Origin: Tannerella sp.
Lineage (GTDB): Bacteria; Bacteroidota; Bacteroidia; Bacteroidales; Tannerellaceae
Assembly: GCA_031270465.1 (NCBI GenBank)
Contig: JAISXP010000155.1
Span: 1-45,095, forward strand
Reading direction: 5' to 3'
DNA length: 45,095 bases
Below the pieces are notes generated by a model that was not told the DNA's origin, searched no databases, and worked only from the letters and a program-made list of their open reading frames with translations. Made by a program: the position numbers and the translations under genes. Shown piece after piece: positions 6,968 through 15,100 of this stretch (position 1 is the first letter of the stretch; each line of letters begins with the position of its first letter).

Positions 6968-8164
6968 ATGCGGGAGGAAATCTTTGTGACGGGCGCAGGT
7001 ATCGTTTCCGCACTGGGAACAGACCGGCAGGAGACGCTGGCTGCATTGCGCAGTCGCCGTTCGGGCATCGGCGCGCTTCGTTATCTGAACACTTTGCATA
7101 CGGAATTTCCCGTCGGCGAGGTGAAAATGAGTAACGGAGAGATGATGCGGCAGTTGAATATCTCCGAAGAGGAGGTGACGACACGCACGTCGCTGATGGG
7201 TATGATGGCTGCCCGCGAAGCCATCGGACAGGCCTGTCTGCAAGAAGACTCCCGCCCGCGGATCGCGCTGATTTCGGGGACAACCGTCGGCGGAATGGAT
7301 AAAAGCGAACAGTATTATATCGATTTCCTGACGAACGACACAAGAAATGCGTATATCGCCACCCACGACTGTGGCGCATGTACCGAAATGATTGCCGACT
7401 ATTTCGGCCTTTTTTCGATGGTAGACACGATTTCGACGGCATGTTCGTCGGCCGCCAATGCCATCATGCTCGGCGACATGCTGCTCCGCGAAGGAAAGGC
7501 GGACATTGCCGTAGTTGGCGGAAGCGAGTGCCTTACGAAATTTCACCTGAACGGTTTCAACACGCTGATGATCCTCGACGACGCCCCGTGCCGTCCGTTC
7601 GATGCAACCCGCGCAGGGCTGAATCTGGGCGAGGGAGCGGCATATCTCGTACTCGAATCCGAACGCACGTTTCGCCGGCGCGGCGTCACACCGCTGTGCC
7701 GTCTGACGGGCTACGCCAATACGTGCGATGCATATCATCAGACCGCCACGTCGCCCGAAGGTGAAGGCGCCTGTCTGGCAATGACGAAAGCGCTGGAATC
7801 GGCGCACCTGAAACCCGAAGACATCGACTACCTCAATGCACACGGCACAGGTACGCAAAACAACGACCTGACCGAAGGCATTTCCATTCAGCGGGTTTTC
7901 GGCGACGTCATACCGCCCGTGTCATCTACCAAAGCGTTTACCGGACATGCAACCAGTGCGGCGGGCAGCATCGAAGCCGTCATCTCGCTCCTGGCGCTGC
8001 AACACGATTTTATCCCCGTCAACCTGCACTTCTCCACGCCGATGAAAGAACTGCGCTTCACACCGGCGACGGACGAAAAACCGCCCAAACCGTTGCGGCA
8101 CGTCATGTCCAACTCGTTCGGGTTCGGCGGAAACGATACGTCTCTCATTTTTTCAAAAACTTGA
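6968..8164 (+). CDS. Beta-ketoacyl-ACP synthase II-type
   Basis: A 398-residue complete condensing enzyme. The catalytic triad is visible: Cys159 in STACSSAAN, His292 in NAHGTGT and His327 in TGHATSAAG, plus the C-terminal NSFGFGGND. The N-terminus VTGAGIVSALG is typical of the FabF branch. It is followed after six bases by a ketosynthase-like protein without the nucleophile, which is the arrangement of a KS/chain-length-factor pair in type II polyketide systems. It therefore probably does the iterative elongation, while the ketosynthase at 4876 may start or prime the chain. That division is inferred. Confidence 0.93.
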   Translation: MREEIFVTGAGIVSALGTDRQETLAALRSRRSGIGALRYLNTLHTEFPVGEVKMSNGEMMRQLNISEEEVTTRTSLMGMMAAREAIGQACLQEDSRPRIALISGTTVGGMDKSEQYYIDFLTNDTRNAYIATHDCGACTEMIADYFGLFSMVDTISTACSSAANAIMLGDMLLREGKADIAVVGGSECLTKFHLNGFNTLMILDDAPCRPFDATRAGLNLGEGAAYLVLESERTFRRRGVTPLCRLTGYANTCDAYHQTATSPEGEGACLAMTKALESAHLKPEDIDYLNAHGTGTQNNDLTEGISIQRVFGDVIPPVSSTKAFTGHATSAAGSIEAVISLLALQHDFIPVNLHFSTPMKELRFTPATDEKPPKPLRHVMSNSFGFGGNDTSLIFSKT

Positions 8165-8170
8165 CGCCTC

Positions 8171-9208
8171 ATGCAGCAAAATATTTACATCTCGGCAGCA
8201 AAACAGATTTCGGCGCAGTCTCCTTTGTCGGACGACTGGGTGGAGCATCCGCTGCTCTACGGCGAATCGTTCGTGCCGGCCATCGACCCGGACTACAGGC
8301 AGTATTTCCCACCCAACGCCGTCCGCCGGCTGGGGAAAATCCTGAAGCGCGCCCTGCTCGTTTCGCGGCAGGTGATGGACGAGGCAGGAATCAATTCGCC
8401 CGACGCCATCATTACGGGCACCGGATTCGGATGCATCGAAAATACGGAAATATTTCTCGACGCAATGCTGAAAGAGGGAGAAGCGTATCTCAAGCCTACG
8501 CATTTCATGCAGTCGACGCACAACACCATCAGTTCGCTGATTGCGATAGACTGTGGCTGCCACGGCTACAACATGACGTATTCGCACAAGGCGCTCTCGT
8601 TCGAATGTGCATTGCTGGATGCATTTGTCCGGTTGAAAAACGGAGAGGCGACAAATGTGCTGGCAGGCGGGCACGACGAACTGACACCTCATTTTCATAC
8701 TCTCCTGCAACGGCTGGAACGTATGGAGGCAGGCACGGCTTTTCGCAGCGAGACGGCTGTCGGCATGATGCTCACAAACCGGCACGTTCAAAACGCGCTT
8801 TGCCGCATAGACGGAATCGAGACTTTTTACCGTCCGAACGACCGGCAACTGAAACAGGCTCTGGACAGGATGCTGGCATACGCCGGATACCGGTATGACG
8901 AAATAGACGCCGTCATGACAGGCTGCAACGGAATGCCTGCCGACGAACAGGCTTACGACTGCCGGTGTACGAAACTGTTTCCCGATAAAAAACGGCTTCG
9001 TTACAAACGCCTGTTCGGCGACTCGTTTACGTCATCCGCCTTGGGGGTGTATGCAGCGGCTACATGCCTGCGCCGACGGCATATACCCGCGCATCTCTTC
9101 GAGGAGCAGACACAAGACGCTCTCGACGGCGCAACATGTTTGCTGCTTTATCATCTGTCTGAAAATAAAACTCATTCACTAATCCTTCTGTCATCATGTG
9201 GAAACTAA
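8171..9208 (+). CDS. Ketosynthase-like chain length factor
   Basis: A 345-residue thiolase-fold protein of the beta-ketoacyl synthase family. At the position of the active-site Cys the sequence is GYNMTYSHKALSFECALLDA, with Ser-His in place of Ala-Cys-Ser. The usual HGT and GHT histidine motifs are also missing (VMTGCNGMPAD and FGDSFTSSALG occupy those sites). This pattern is that of chain-length-factor subunits, which pair with an active ketosynthase and set chain length. Its partner is most likely the product of the gene at 6968. It overlaps the small membrane protein gene at 9196 by 13 bases. Confidence 0.85.
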   Translation: MQQNIYISAAKQISAQSPLSDDWVEHPLLYGESFVPAIDPDYRQYFPPNAVRRLGKILKRALLVSRQVMDEAGINSPDAIITGTGFGCIENTEIFLDAMLKEGEAYLKPTHFMQSTHNTISSLIAIDCGCHGYNMTYSHKALSFECALLDAFVRLKNGEATNVLAGGHDELTPHFHTLLQRLERMEAGTAFRSETAVGMMLTNRHVQNALCRIDGIETFYRPNDRQLKQALDRMLAYAGYRYDEIDAVMTGCNGMPADEQAYDCRCTKLFPDKKRLRYKRLFGDSFTSSALGVYAAATCLRRRHIPAHLFEEQTQDALDGATCLLLYHLSENKTHSLILLSSCGN

Positions 9209-9549
9209 TTCTTTTATCCGTGACGCAATGCCTGTTTCTGTGCGGAGGGCAGGTCTTTCTGAAACTGACCGTGGAAAAGACGGGCGCGTTCCGGTTTGCA
9301 TGGGCTTTTTTCCGCAACCTGCTCGTCAACTGGAATTTTCTGGCTTCCGGTCTGTGCATGGCGGTGGCCAGCTGCCTGTGGATGTACATGCTCAAGCGAT
9401 ACGAACTGTCGGTCGTTTATCCGATGATCAGCATCAGTTATGTTTTCGGAATGCTGGCATCGATATACATTTTCCACGAAACGGTATCCTTTGTGCGCTG
9501 GATCGGCGTTTTCATGATTATGACAGGCGTAGTATTAATTGCAAGATAA
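9196..9549 (+). CDS. Four-helix EamA/SMR-like membrane protein
   Basis: A 117-residue hydrophobic protein with four membrane segments, roughly 3-21, 40-63, 70-91 and 99-116. The loop KRYELSVVYPMISISYVFGMLAS is characteristic of half-size EamA proteins such as those that flip polyprenyl-linked aminosugars (ArnE/ArnF-like) and of small multidrug resistance proteins. Half-size members act as dimers. In this cluster it could flip a lipid-linked or glycosylated intermediate across the inner membrane; this fits the glycosyltransferase domain at 11055 but is an inference. Start ATG 9196 lies within the end of the preceding gene. Confidence 0.75.
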   Translation: MWKLILLSVTQCLFLCGGQVFLKLTVEKTGAFRFAWAFFRNLLVNWNFLASGLCMAVASCLWMYMLKRYELSVVYPMISISYVFGMLASIYIFHETVSFVRWIGVFMIMTGVVLIAR

Positions 9550-9557
9550 ACACCGGT

Positions 9558-10202
9558 ATGAAAAACAGGAAAGTATTTTATTCATTTGCCTTCGCGTGGC
9601 TGTTCGGCCTGGCGATACATGCGCAGATGCCGCCGGCGACAGCGGAACAGCAAAAAATGATGCTGGAGAAAATCATGGCGGCCTCCGAAAAGATGGAAAG
9701 CCTGATTTGCGATTTCGAACAGACGAAGGAACTGTCCGTCCTGAGCGAGCAAATCATCTCGAAAGGGAAAATGTATTACAGGAAAAACGGCAGGCTGCGC
9801 TGGGAATATCTTTCGCCCTACAGCTATACGTTCATCCTGAACGACAAGAAAATACTGCTGCAAACCGAAACGGGCAAAAACGTGATTGACATAAAATCGA
9901 ACCGGTTCTTTCAGGAGATAGTCAAAATCATGATAAACGGTGTGGACGGAAGCGGACTGACCGACTTCAAAAATTTCACAAACAGCTATTACTGGAGCGA
10001 TAAGAAATGGGAGGTCATCCTCAGCCCCGTCAAAAAGGAGATGAAACAGATATTTTCGTCCATCAAACTGACGTTCAACGTCAACGATTTCACGGTCGAA
10101 AGTGTGGTGATGGAGGAACGGAACGGCGATAAAACAAACATCCGTCTGACGGATAAAAAACTGAACGGCAAGGTTGAAGACAGGCAGTTTAATATTGATT
10201 AG
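9558..10202 (+). CDS. LolA-like outer-membrane lipoprotein carrier
   Basis: I use ATG at 9558, which begins a signal peptide (basic MKNRK, then FYSFAFAWLFGLAIHAQ, likely cut after Ala-Gln near residue 23). The 214-residue protein has the LolA pattern: a short helix, DFEQTKELSVLSEQIISKGKM and YRKNGRLRWEYLSPYSYTFILNDKK. LolA-type proteins hold acyl chains in a half-barrel while crossing the periplasm. Aryl-polyene and flexirubin clusters carry a dedicated LolA homologue, thought to carry the hydrophobic product or a lipoprotein to the outer membrane. It lies eight bases after the small membrane protein gene. Confidence 0.85.
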   Translation: MKNRKVFYSFAFAWLFGLAIHAQMPPATAEQQKMMLEKIMAASEKMESLICDFEQTKELSVLSEQIISKGKMYYRKNGRLRWEYLSPYSYTFILNDKKILLQTETGKNVIDIKSNRFFQEIVKIMINGVDGSGLTDFKNFTNSYYWSDKKWEVILSPVKKEMKQIFSSIKLTFNVNDFTVESVVMEERNGDKTNIRLTDKKLNGKVEDRQFNID

Positions 10203-10632
10203 CGTGTACGCCTGTCTGGCCGTTTCGTGCCGGACTGTAGGGGATGCGCCCGCCGCGATACGGATGTTCGATGCCGGCAGGACATCCGGCTATCAGGTGC
10301 GCATCCGAACGGAACAGGCCGAAGTGACGGGCATCCTGATAGTGAAACATATCGACGGCGAATGGCGCGGAAGCCTGATGAACGAGTTCGGCCTCAAGGC
10401 GTTCGATCTCGTCGCATCCGAAAGGAAATGCCGTCTGATACACGTCGTCCCGTTTCTGGACAAGTGGTATATCCGCCGCACGATTGAACGCGATTTCATC
10501 TATCTTTTCCGCGATGCGCCGAAAGGAAAAGCGGCGAGAAACAAACGCCTGACACGGACGGGCGAGGGCGCTTTCGTCCTGAAAAACACGGCGAGGCACA
10601 TCGAGTACACATTTCAAGCGTTTACCCTATGA
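10174..10632 (+). CDS. Outer-membrane lipoprotein with TTG start
   Basis: The start must be TTG at 10174: it overlaps the LolA-like gene by 29 bases and is the only start that gives an intact lipoprotein signal, with a hydrophobic stretch and the lipobox LAVSC, placing the lipidated Cys at residue 19. The mature part (~133 residues) is basic, beta-rich and has no domain I can name; by position it could play the part of LolB- or DUF3261-like partners found next to LolA in polyene clusters. The inefficient start and overlap suggest coupling to the upstream gene. It overlaps the next gene by four bases (ATGA). Confidence 0.75.
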   Translation: MKTGSLILISVYACLAVSCRTVGDAPAAIRMFDAGRTSGYQVRIRTEQAEVTGILIVKHIDGEWRGSLMNEFGLKAFDLVASERKCRLIHVVPFLDKWYIRRTIERDFIYLFRDAPKGKAARNKRLTRTGEGAFVLKNTARHIEYTFQAFTL

Positions 10633-11795
10633 AACTGATAGACGACTTTTTTCACATCCTGCAGATGCACGAAAACGAATCGGGATTCGTGTACACAATC
10701 GCCCTCAACAAAGACCATTTCATCTACCGGGCGCATTTCCCCGGAAACCCGATTACGCCGGGCGTATGCATCATCCAGCTGTGCAAAGAATTGATGGAGC
10801 ACAGGCTGAAACGGCCGCTGTTTGTCCGCAGGGCGCTCAACGTGAAATTCCTGTCGGTAATCAATCCCGAGGCGTGCGACACGCTGCAGGTCGTTTTTTC
10901 CAAAGTCGCGACGGTGGACGACGGCTGCAAGGTTGCCGTTTCGATCTGCCGGGACGATACGCAATTTGCCAGGGCGAGCCTTTTCTTCCAATGGAGGGAA
11001 ATTCGGGATTCGAAACTCGAAATTTCAGATTCCAGATTCGGGATTCGGGATTTGATGAAGCAGGCGGGCGTATGCACAGTCATTCCCACCTACAACAACA
11101 ACGCTTTCCTGAGCGGCGTGCTTGATGCCGTCCTGCAGTATGCCCCGTCCGTGATTGTGGTAAACGACGGCTCGACGGACGGCACGGAGGAAACGCTGAA
11201 CCGCTACCGGCAACAAATCAAAATCGTTTCGTACAGCCCGAACAGGGGGAAAGGCCATGCGTTGCGCCGCGGCTTCGACGAAGCGGAAAAGTCGGGCTAC
11301 TCGTATGCCCTGACGATGGATTCGGACGGCCAGCACGATGCCCGCGACATCCCGAAATTCGTGGAAGCCCTCCGCCGGCATCCCGACAGCATGATCATCG
11401 GCAGCCGCAATCTCCGGCAGGAAAACATGCCCGCGGCGAATACTTTTGCCAACCGCTTCTCCAACTTCTGGTTTACGATGCAGACCGGCATCCGCCTGCC
11501 CGACACGCAGACCGGCTTCCGCCTCTATCCCCTGAAGCAGATGAAGGGCATGAGAACATTCTCGTCGCGCTACGAAGCCGAACTCGAACTGCTCATACGC
11601 TCGGCTTGGCGAAACATCCCCCTGCACCCGATACCCGTACGGGTGCGATACCTGCCCGAAGGCGAGCGCGTAACGCATTTCAGGCCGGGCATTGATTTCC
11701 TGCGCATCAGCATACTGAACACGCTGGCCGTCGTCGGCGCGATTTTCTACGGATATCCCGCACGGCTGTTCCGGCGGCTGAAAGACGGAATTTAG
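10629..11795 (+). CDS. Hotdog dehydratase-like domain fused to family 2 glycosyltransferase
   Basis: A 388-residue two-domain protein. Residues 1-124 are a FabZ-like hotdog fold with His36 in AHFPGNPITPGVCIIQ; the catalytic Glu of FabZ is Gln50 here. Residues 125-142 (including DSKLEISDSRF) are encoded by a GATTC-type repeat. Residues 143-388 are a GT2 glycosyltransferase with VVNDGSTDGT and the DxD-type TMDSDGQHD, close to dolichol-phosphate-mannose synthase-like enzymes, with a hydrophobic C-terminal stretch. Met143 (ATG 11055) is very likely the old independent start. The glycosyltransferase would add a sugar to a lipid or polyene. No stop separates the two parts, so a fusion is expected unless translation also begins at 11055. 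Confidence 0.87.
   Translation: MKLIDDFFHILQMHENESGFVYTIALNKDHFIYRAHFPGNPITPGVCIIQLCKELMEHRLKRPLFVRRALNVKFLSVINPEACDTLQVVFSKVATVDDGCKVAVSICRDDTQFARASLFFQWREIRDSKLEISDSRFGIRDLMKQAGVCTVIPTYNNNAFLSGVLDAVLQYAPSVIVVNDGSTDGTEETLNRYRQQIKIVSYSPNRGKGHALRRGFDEAEKSGYSYALTMDSDGQHDARDIPKFVEALRRHPDSMIIGSRNLRQENMPAANTFANRFSNFWFTMQTGIRLPDTQTGFRLYPLKQMKGMRTFSSRYEAELELLIRSAWRNIPLHPIPVRVRYLPEGERVTHFRPGIDFLRISILNTLAVVGAIFYGYPARLFRRLKDGI
11001..11054 (+). repeat. GATTC-type repeat forming the dehydratase/GT2 linker
   Basis: Five GATTC-like units (ATTCGGGATTCGAAACTCGA, then TTTCAGATTCCAGATTCGGG, then ATTCGGGAT) lie in frame between two enzyme domains and end directly before ATG 11055. It belongs to the family at 6021, 13362 and 28551. 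Confidence 0.75.
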
Positions 11796-11805
11796 CCAAT
11801 CGCCA

Positions 11806-11871
11806 AACACAAAGATACGGGGAACACGGAGAAAAGACATATTCTCCGTGTTCTTTGTGCCTCCGTGTTTG
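11806..11871. repeat. CCGTGTT-type repeat with 12-base-pair hairpin
   Basis: GAACACGGAGAA (11822-11833) and TTCTCCGTGTTC (11842-11853) form a perfect 12-base-pair stem with an 8-base loop. The flanks CAAAG and CTTTG extend it after a bulge, and the right flank repeats CCTCCGTGTTT. There is no following T-run. It lies ten bases past the glycosyltransferase stop, so it may stabilise or end the upstream transcript, or be only a low-complexity repeat. Confidence 0.65.
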
Positions 11872-11934
11872 AATAAAGAAAAAATCTCTTCGCAGTTCAC
11901 GAAAAAAAACAATAATTTTTTTTTCACCGGATAA

Positions 11935-11967
11935 TTGCGCCATATTCAAAAAATATTGTTACATTTG
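11935..11967 (+). promoter_or_regulatory. Internal cluster promoter before the exporter gene
   Basis: TTG at 11935-11937 and TACATTTG at 11960-11967 are 22 bases apart, close to the Bacteroidetes pattern. The rest of the 313-base gap has a 25-codon frame (ATG 11996, stop 12071-12073) that I do not recognise and do not call. This promoter would make the exporter and oxidoreductase genes a second transcription unit. Confidence 0.55.
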
Positions 11968-12108
11968 CCCCCGTTTTTGATTAAAGTAAAAATACATGAA
12001 CCACAGCTCACATATCACCTTCGCTTTTTCGGCGGTGCAACAGTTTGAATTGATAATCGACACAGTCAAATGACGCCGGTTCGTTTTACCGTTTAACCTG
12101 CCGATAAG

Positions 12109-15100
12109 ATGACGGATTTTTTTGTTTCCATATTCAAGCGTTGTGCCGCGCACAGAAAACTGACGGTTGTGCTGTCGCTGCTGCTTACGCTCGCTCTCAC
12201 GCCGGCGCTCCTGACAATGGAATACAGGGAAGACATTGCCGAATTTCTCCCCGACAGCAAGGAAAACGAACGCATCAACACCATTTACCGCCATATCGGA
12301 ACCTCCGGCAAACTGATGATTTTTTTCTCGCACAAGGATTCGGCGCAGCATGACGCCGAACGCATCATCGAGGCGATAGACAGTTTTGCGGTACGGCTGG
12401 AAGAGAATGACAGCCTGCGCGTCATCCCCGAAGTCATCGCACGGATAGACGAAAGCCTCCTGCCCGAACTGATGGATTTCATCCGGAGCAATGTGCCCTA
12501 TTTCCTGACCGAAAACGATTTCCGCCGCATCGACTCTCTGCTGACGGACGAATACGTCGCCTCCTGCCTGAAAAACGACAAACAGCTGCTGACGATGCCT
12601 TCGGGCGCAATCATGAAAGACAATATCGTCGGCGACCCGCTGCACCTGTTCGCTCCCCTGTGGCAGGAACTGAACGCTTTCAGCGCCGGCGAAAACAGGG
12701 AACTGAACGACGGATACATCTTCTCGGACGGCGGACGGAAAGGAACCGTCATCGTGACTTCGCCCTACGGCGTGAGCGAAACGGACAGAAACGCGGCGCT
12801 GCTCACACTGATCGACCATACGGTGAGGCAGGTGGAAACGTCGTTCCCCGACATGCGAATCAGCTGTTTCGGCGCGCCCGCCATCGCCGTTGCCAATGCA
12901 GACCGGATAAAGAGCGACAGCCTGCTGGCCGTTTCGCTGTCCGTCCTGCTCATCCTTGTCCTGCTGATATTCTTTTTCCGCAACATGCGACACATCCTGC
13001 TCGTGTTCCTTTCCGTGTTTTTCGGATGGCTGTTTGCCCTCGCGCTGCTGGCCGTATTCAAAGGTAGCATATCCATTATTGCACTCGGCATCAGCTCCAT
13101 CTTTATCGGTATAGCCATCAATTATCCGCTTCATTTCATCGACCGCACACGGCATCAGCCCGACGTCGGGCAGGCGCTGAAAGAGATTGCCTCGCCGCTG
13201 CTCATCGGGAACATCACGACGGTAAGCGCCTTCCTCAGCCTCGTCTTCATCCCTTCAAACGCCATGCGCGACATGGGTCTGTCCGGCTCGCTGCTTCTGG
13301 CGGGGACGATACTGTTCGTGCTGATTTTCCTGCCTCACCTGGTTCGGCGGCACGGGAAGCACAGTTCGAAGAGTCAGGGCTTCGGGGATTCAAAGATTTT
13401 CGACCGCTTCGTCTCCTTTGCTCCCGAACGGAAGAAATGGATTATATGGAGCGTGCTGATTCTGACATGCCTGTTTCTCTATCTGAGCCGGTTCACGACG
13501 TTCGAACCGGACATGAACAAAATCAACTATATGACCGACCGACAGCGCGAAGACATGCAACACATGATGCAGTTACTCGAAAAACGCGACAGGGATATCG
13601 TCTATTTCGTCTCCGAAGGCGCGACGCTCGACGATGCACTGTCGGCCAGCGAACAGAACGCATGGCTGCTCGACACGCTCGTGCGCCGTGGATGGATAGA
13701 AAGCATTTCGGGGACGGGTGTCTTCCTCGCGTCCGGAGCGGAACAGCAGCGGCGAATCGACCGGTGGAACGGTTTCTGGCAGCCGCGCAGGGAATGGCTG
13801 CTGCAGCAACTGGAGGCGTCCGGACAGGCGGAGGGATTCAGGAAAGGTTCGTTCGAACCGTTTGCACAACTGCTGAAACGCGATTTCACCGTGCAGGACG
13901 AAACCTTTTTTGCACCGCTCGTCTCGCTGCTGGCCGAAAACTATATCGTGCGCGACGAAAACCGTCACATGCTCGTCCATCTGCTGTATTGCAGCAAGGA
14001 CAGGACGGCTGCGCTCGAAGACGCCATCAGAAGCGACGCCGGGAACGCTTTCGTGTTCGACTCGCGCGACATCGGGCGGCGCATGGTGGATGCGCTTTCC
14101 GACGACTTCAACTACGTGCTCTTCTTCTGCGGATTCATCGTCTTTCTTTTCCTGACAATATCGTTCGGGAGGCTCGAACTCAGTCTGATGACATTCCTCC
14201 CGCTGGCGGTTAGCTGGATATGGATTCTGGGCATCATGCAGCTGACCGGGATGAGTTTCAACATCGTCAATATCATCCTTGCCACGTTTATCTTCGGTCA
14301 GGGCGACGATTATACCATTTTTATTGCCGACGGACTGATATACGAATATGCATTCCGTCGGCGCATGCTGGCTTCACACAAGCGCAGCATCATGCTCTCT
14401 TCGCTCATCATGTTTTCCGGTATCGGGACGCTGATTTTCGCCCGGCATCCTGCGCTGCATTCGCTGGCCGAAGTGACGATTGTCGGAATGTTCTCGGTCG
14501 TCATGATGGCATACATCATTCCGCCGTTTATTTTCCGGTGGCTTACGCAGCGGAAAGACGGCGGATACCGCGAAGTGCCCGTCACATGCCGGCGGGTGCT
14601 TTATTCCGTCTATTCGTTTGCCGCTTTCCTCGTCGGGAGCATCCTCGTCACTGCTGTGGGCTTTTCGCTCTTCATCTTCGGGAAGACCGAAAAGCGGCGG
14701 CTGCGCTATCATACGTTCCTCTGCCGCGTGTCGCGCTTTGTGGTGAAGCGCATTCCAGGCGTGAAGTTCCGGCTCGACAACCTGTCGCACGAATCATTCG
14801 AACGGCCGGCCGTCATCATCTCCAACCATCAGTCCCATCTCGACCTGAAGTGTCTGCTGATGCTCACGCCACGGCTGGTGATTCTGACGAACGACTGGGT
14901 CTGGAACAATCCCTTCTACGGGCAACTGATCAGATATGCGGATTTTTACCCCATATCCGGCGGCATCGAACACTGTATCGACGAACTTGCCGACCGTATG
15001 AAAAACGGTTATTCCATCGTGATCTTCCCCGAAGGCACACGCTCGGAAGATTCGTCCATCCTGCGGTTTCATCGCGGCGCATTTTATCTGGCGGAAATGC

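Noticed and set aside
8171-9208. Inactivated ketosynthase pseudogene
   Set aside because: The missing catalytic residues match the known chain-length-factor pattern, the frame is intact, and it sits next to an active ketosynthase.
11996-12073. 25-residue leader peptide before the exporter gene
   Set aside because: There is no regulatory codon run and no terminator or alternative pairing downstream, so nothing supports it beyond an open frame.
11959-13155. 398-codon minus-strand frame across the start of the exporter gene
   Set aside because: It covers the exporter promoter and start and is very rich in Gln, Glu and His with no domain; it is a shadow frame.
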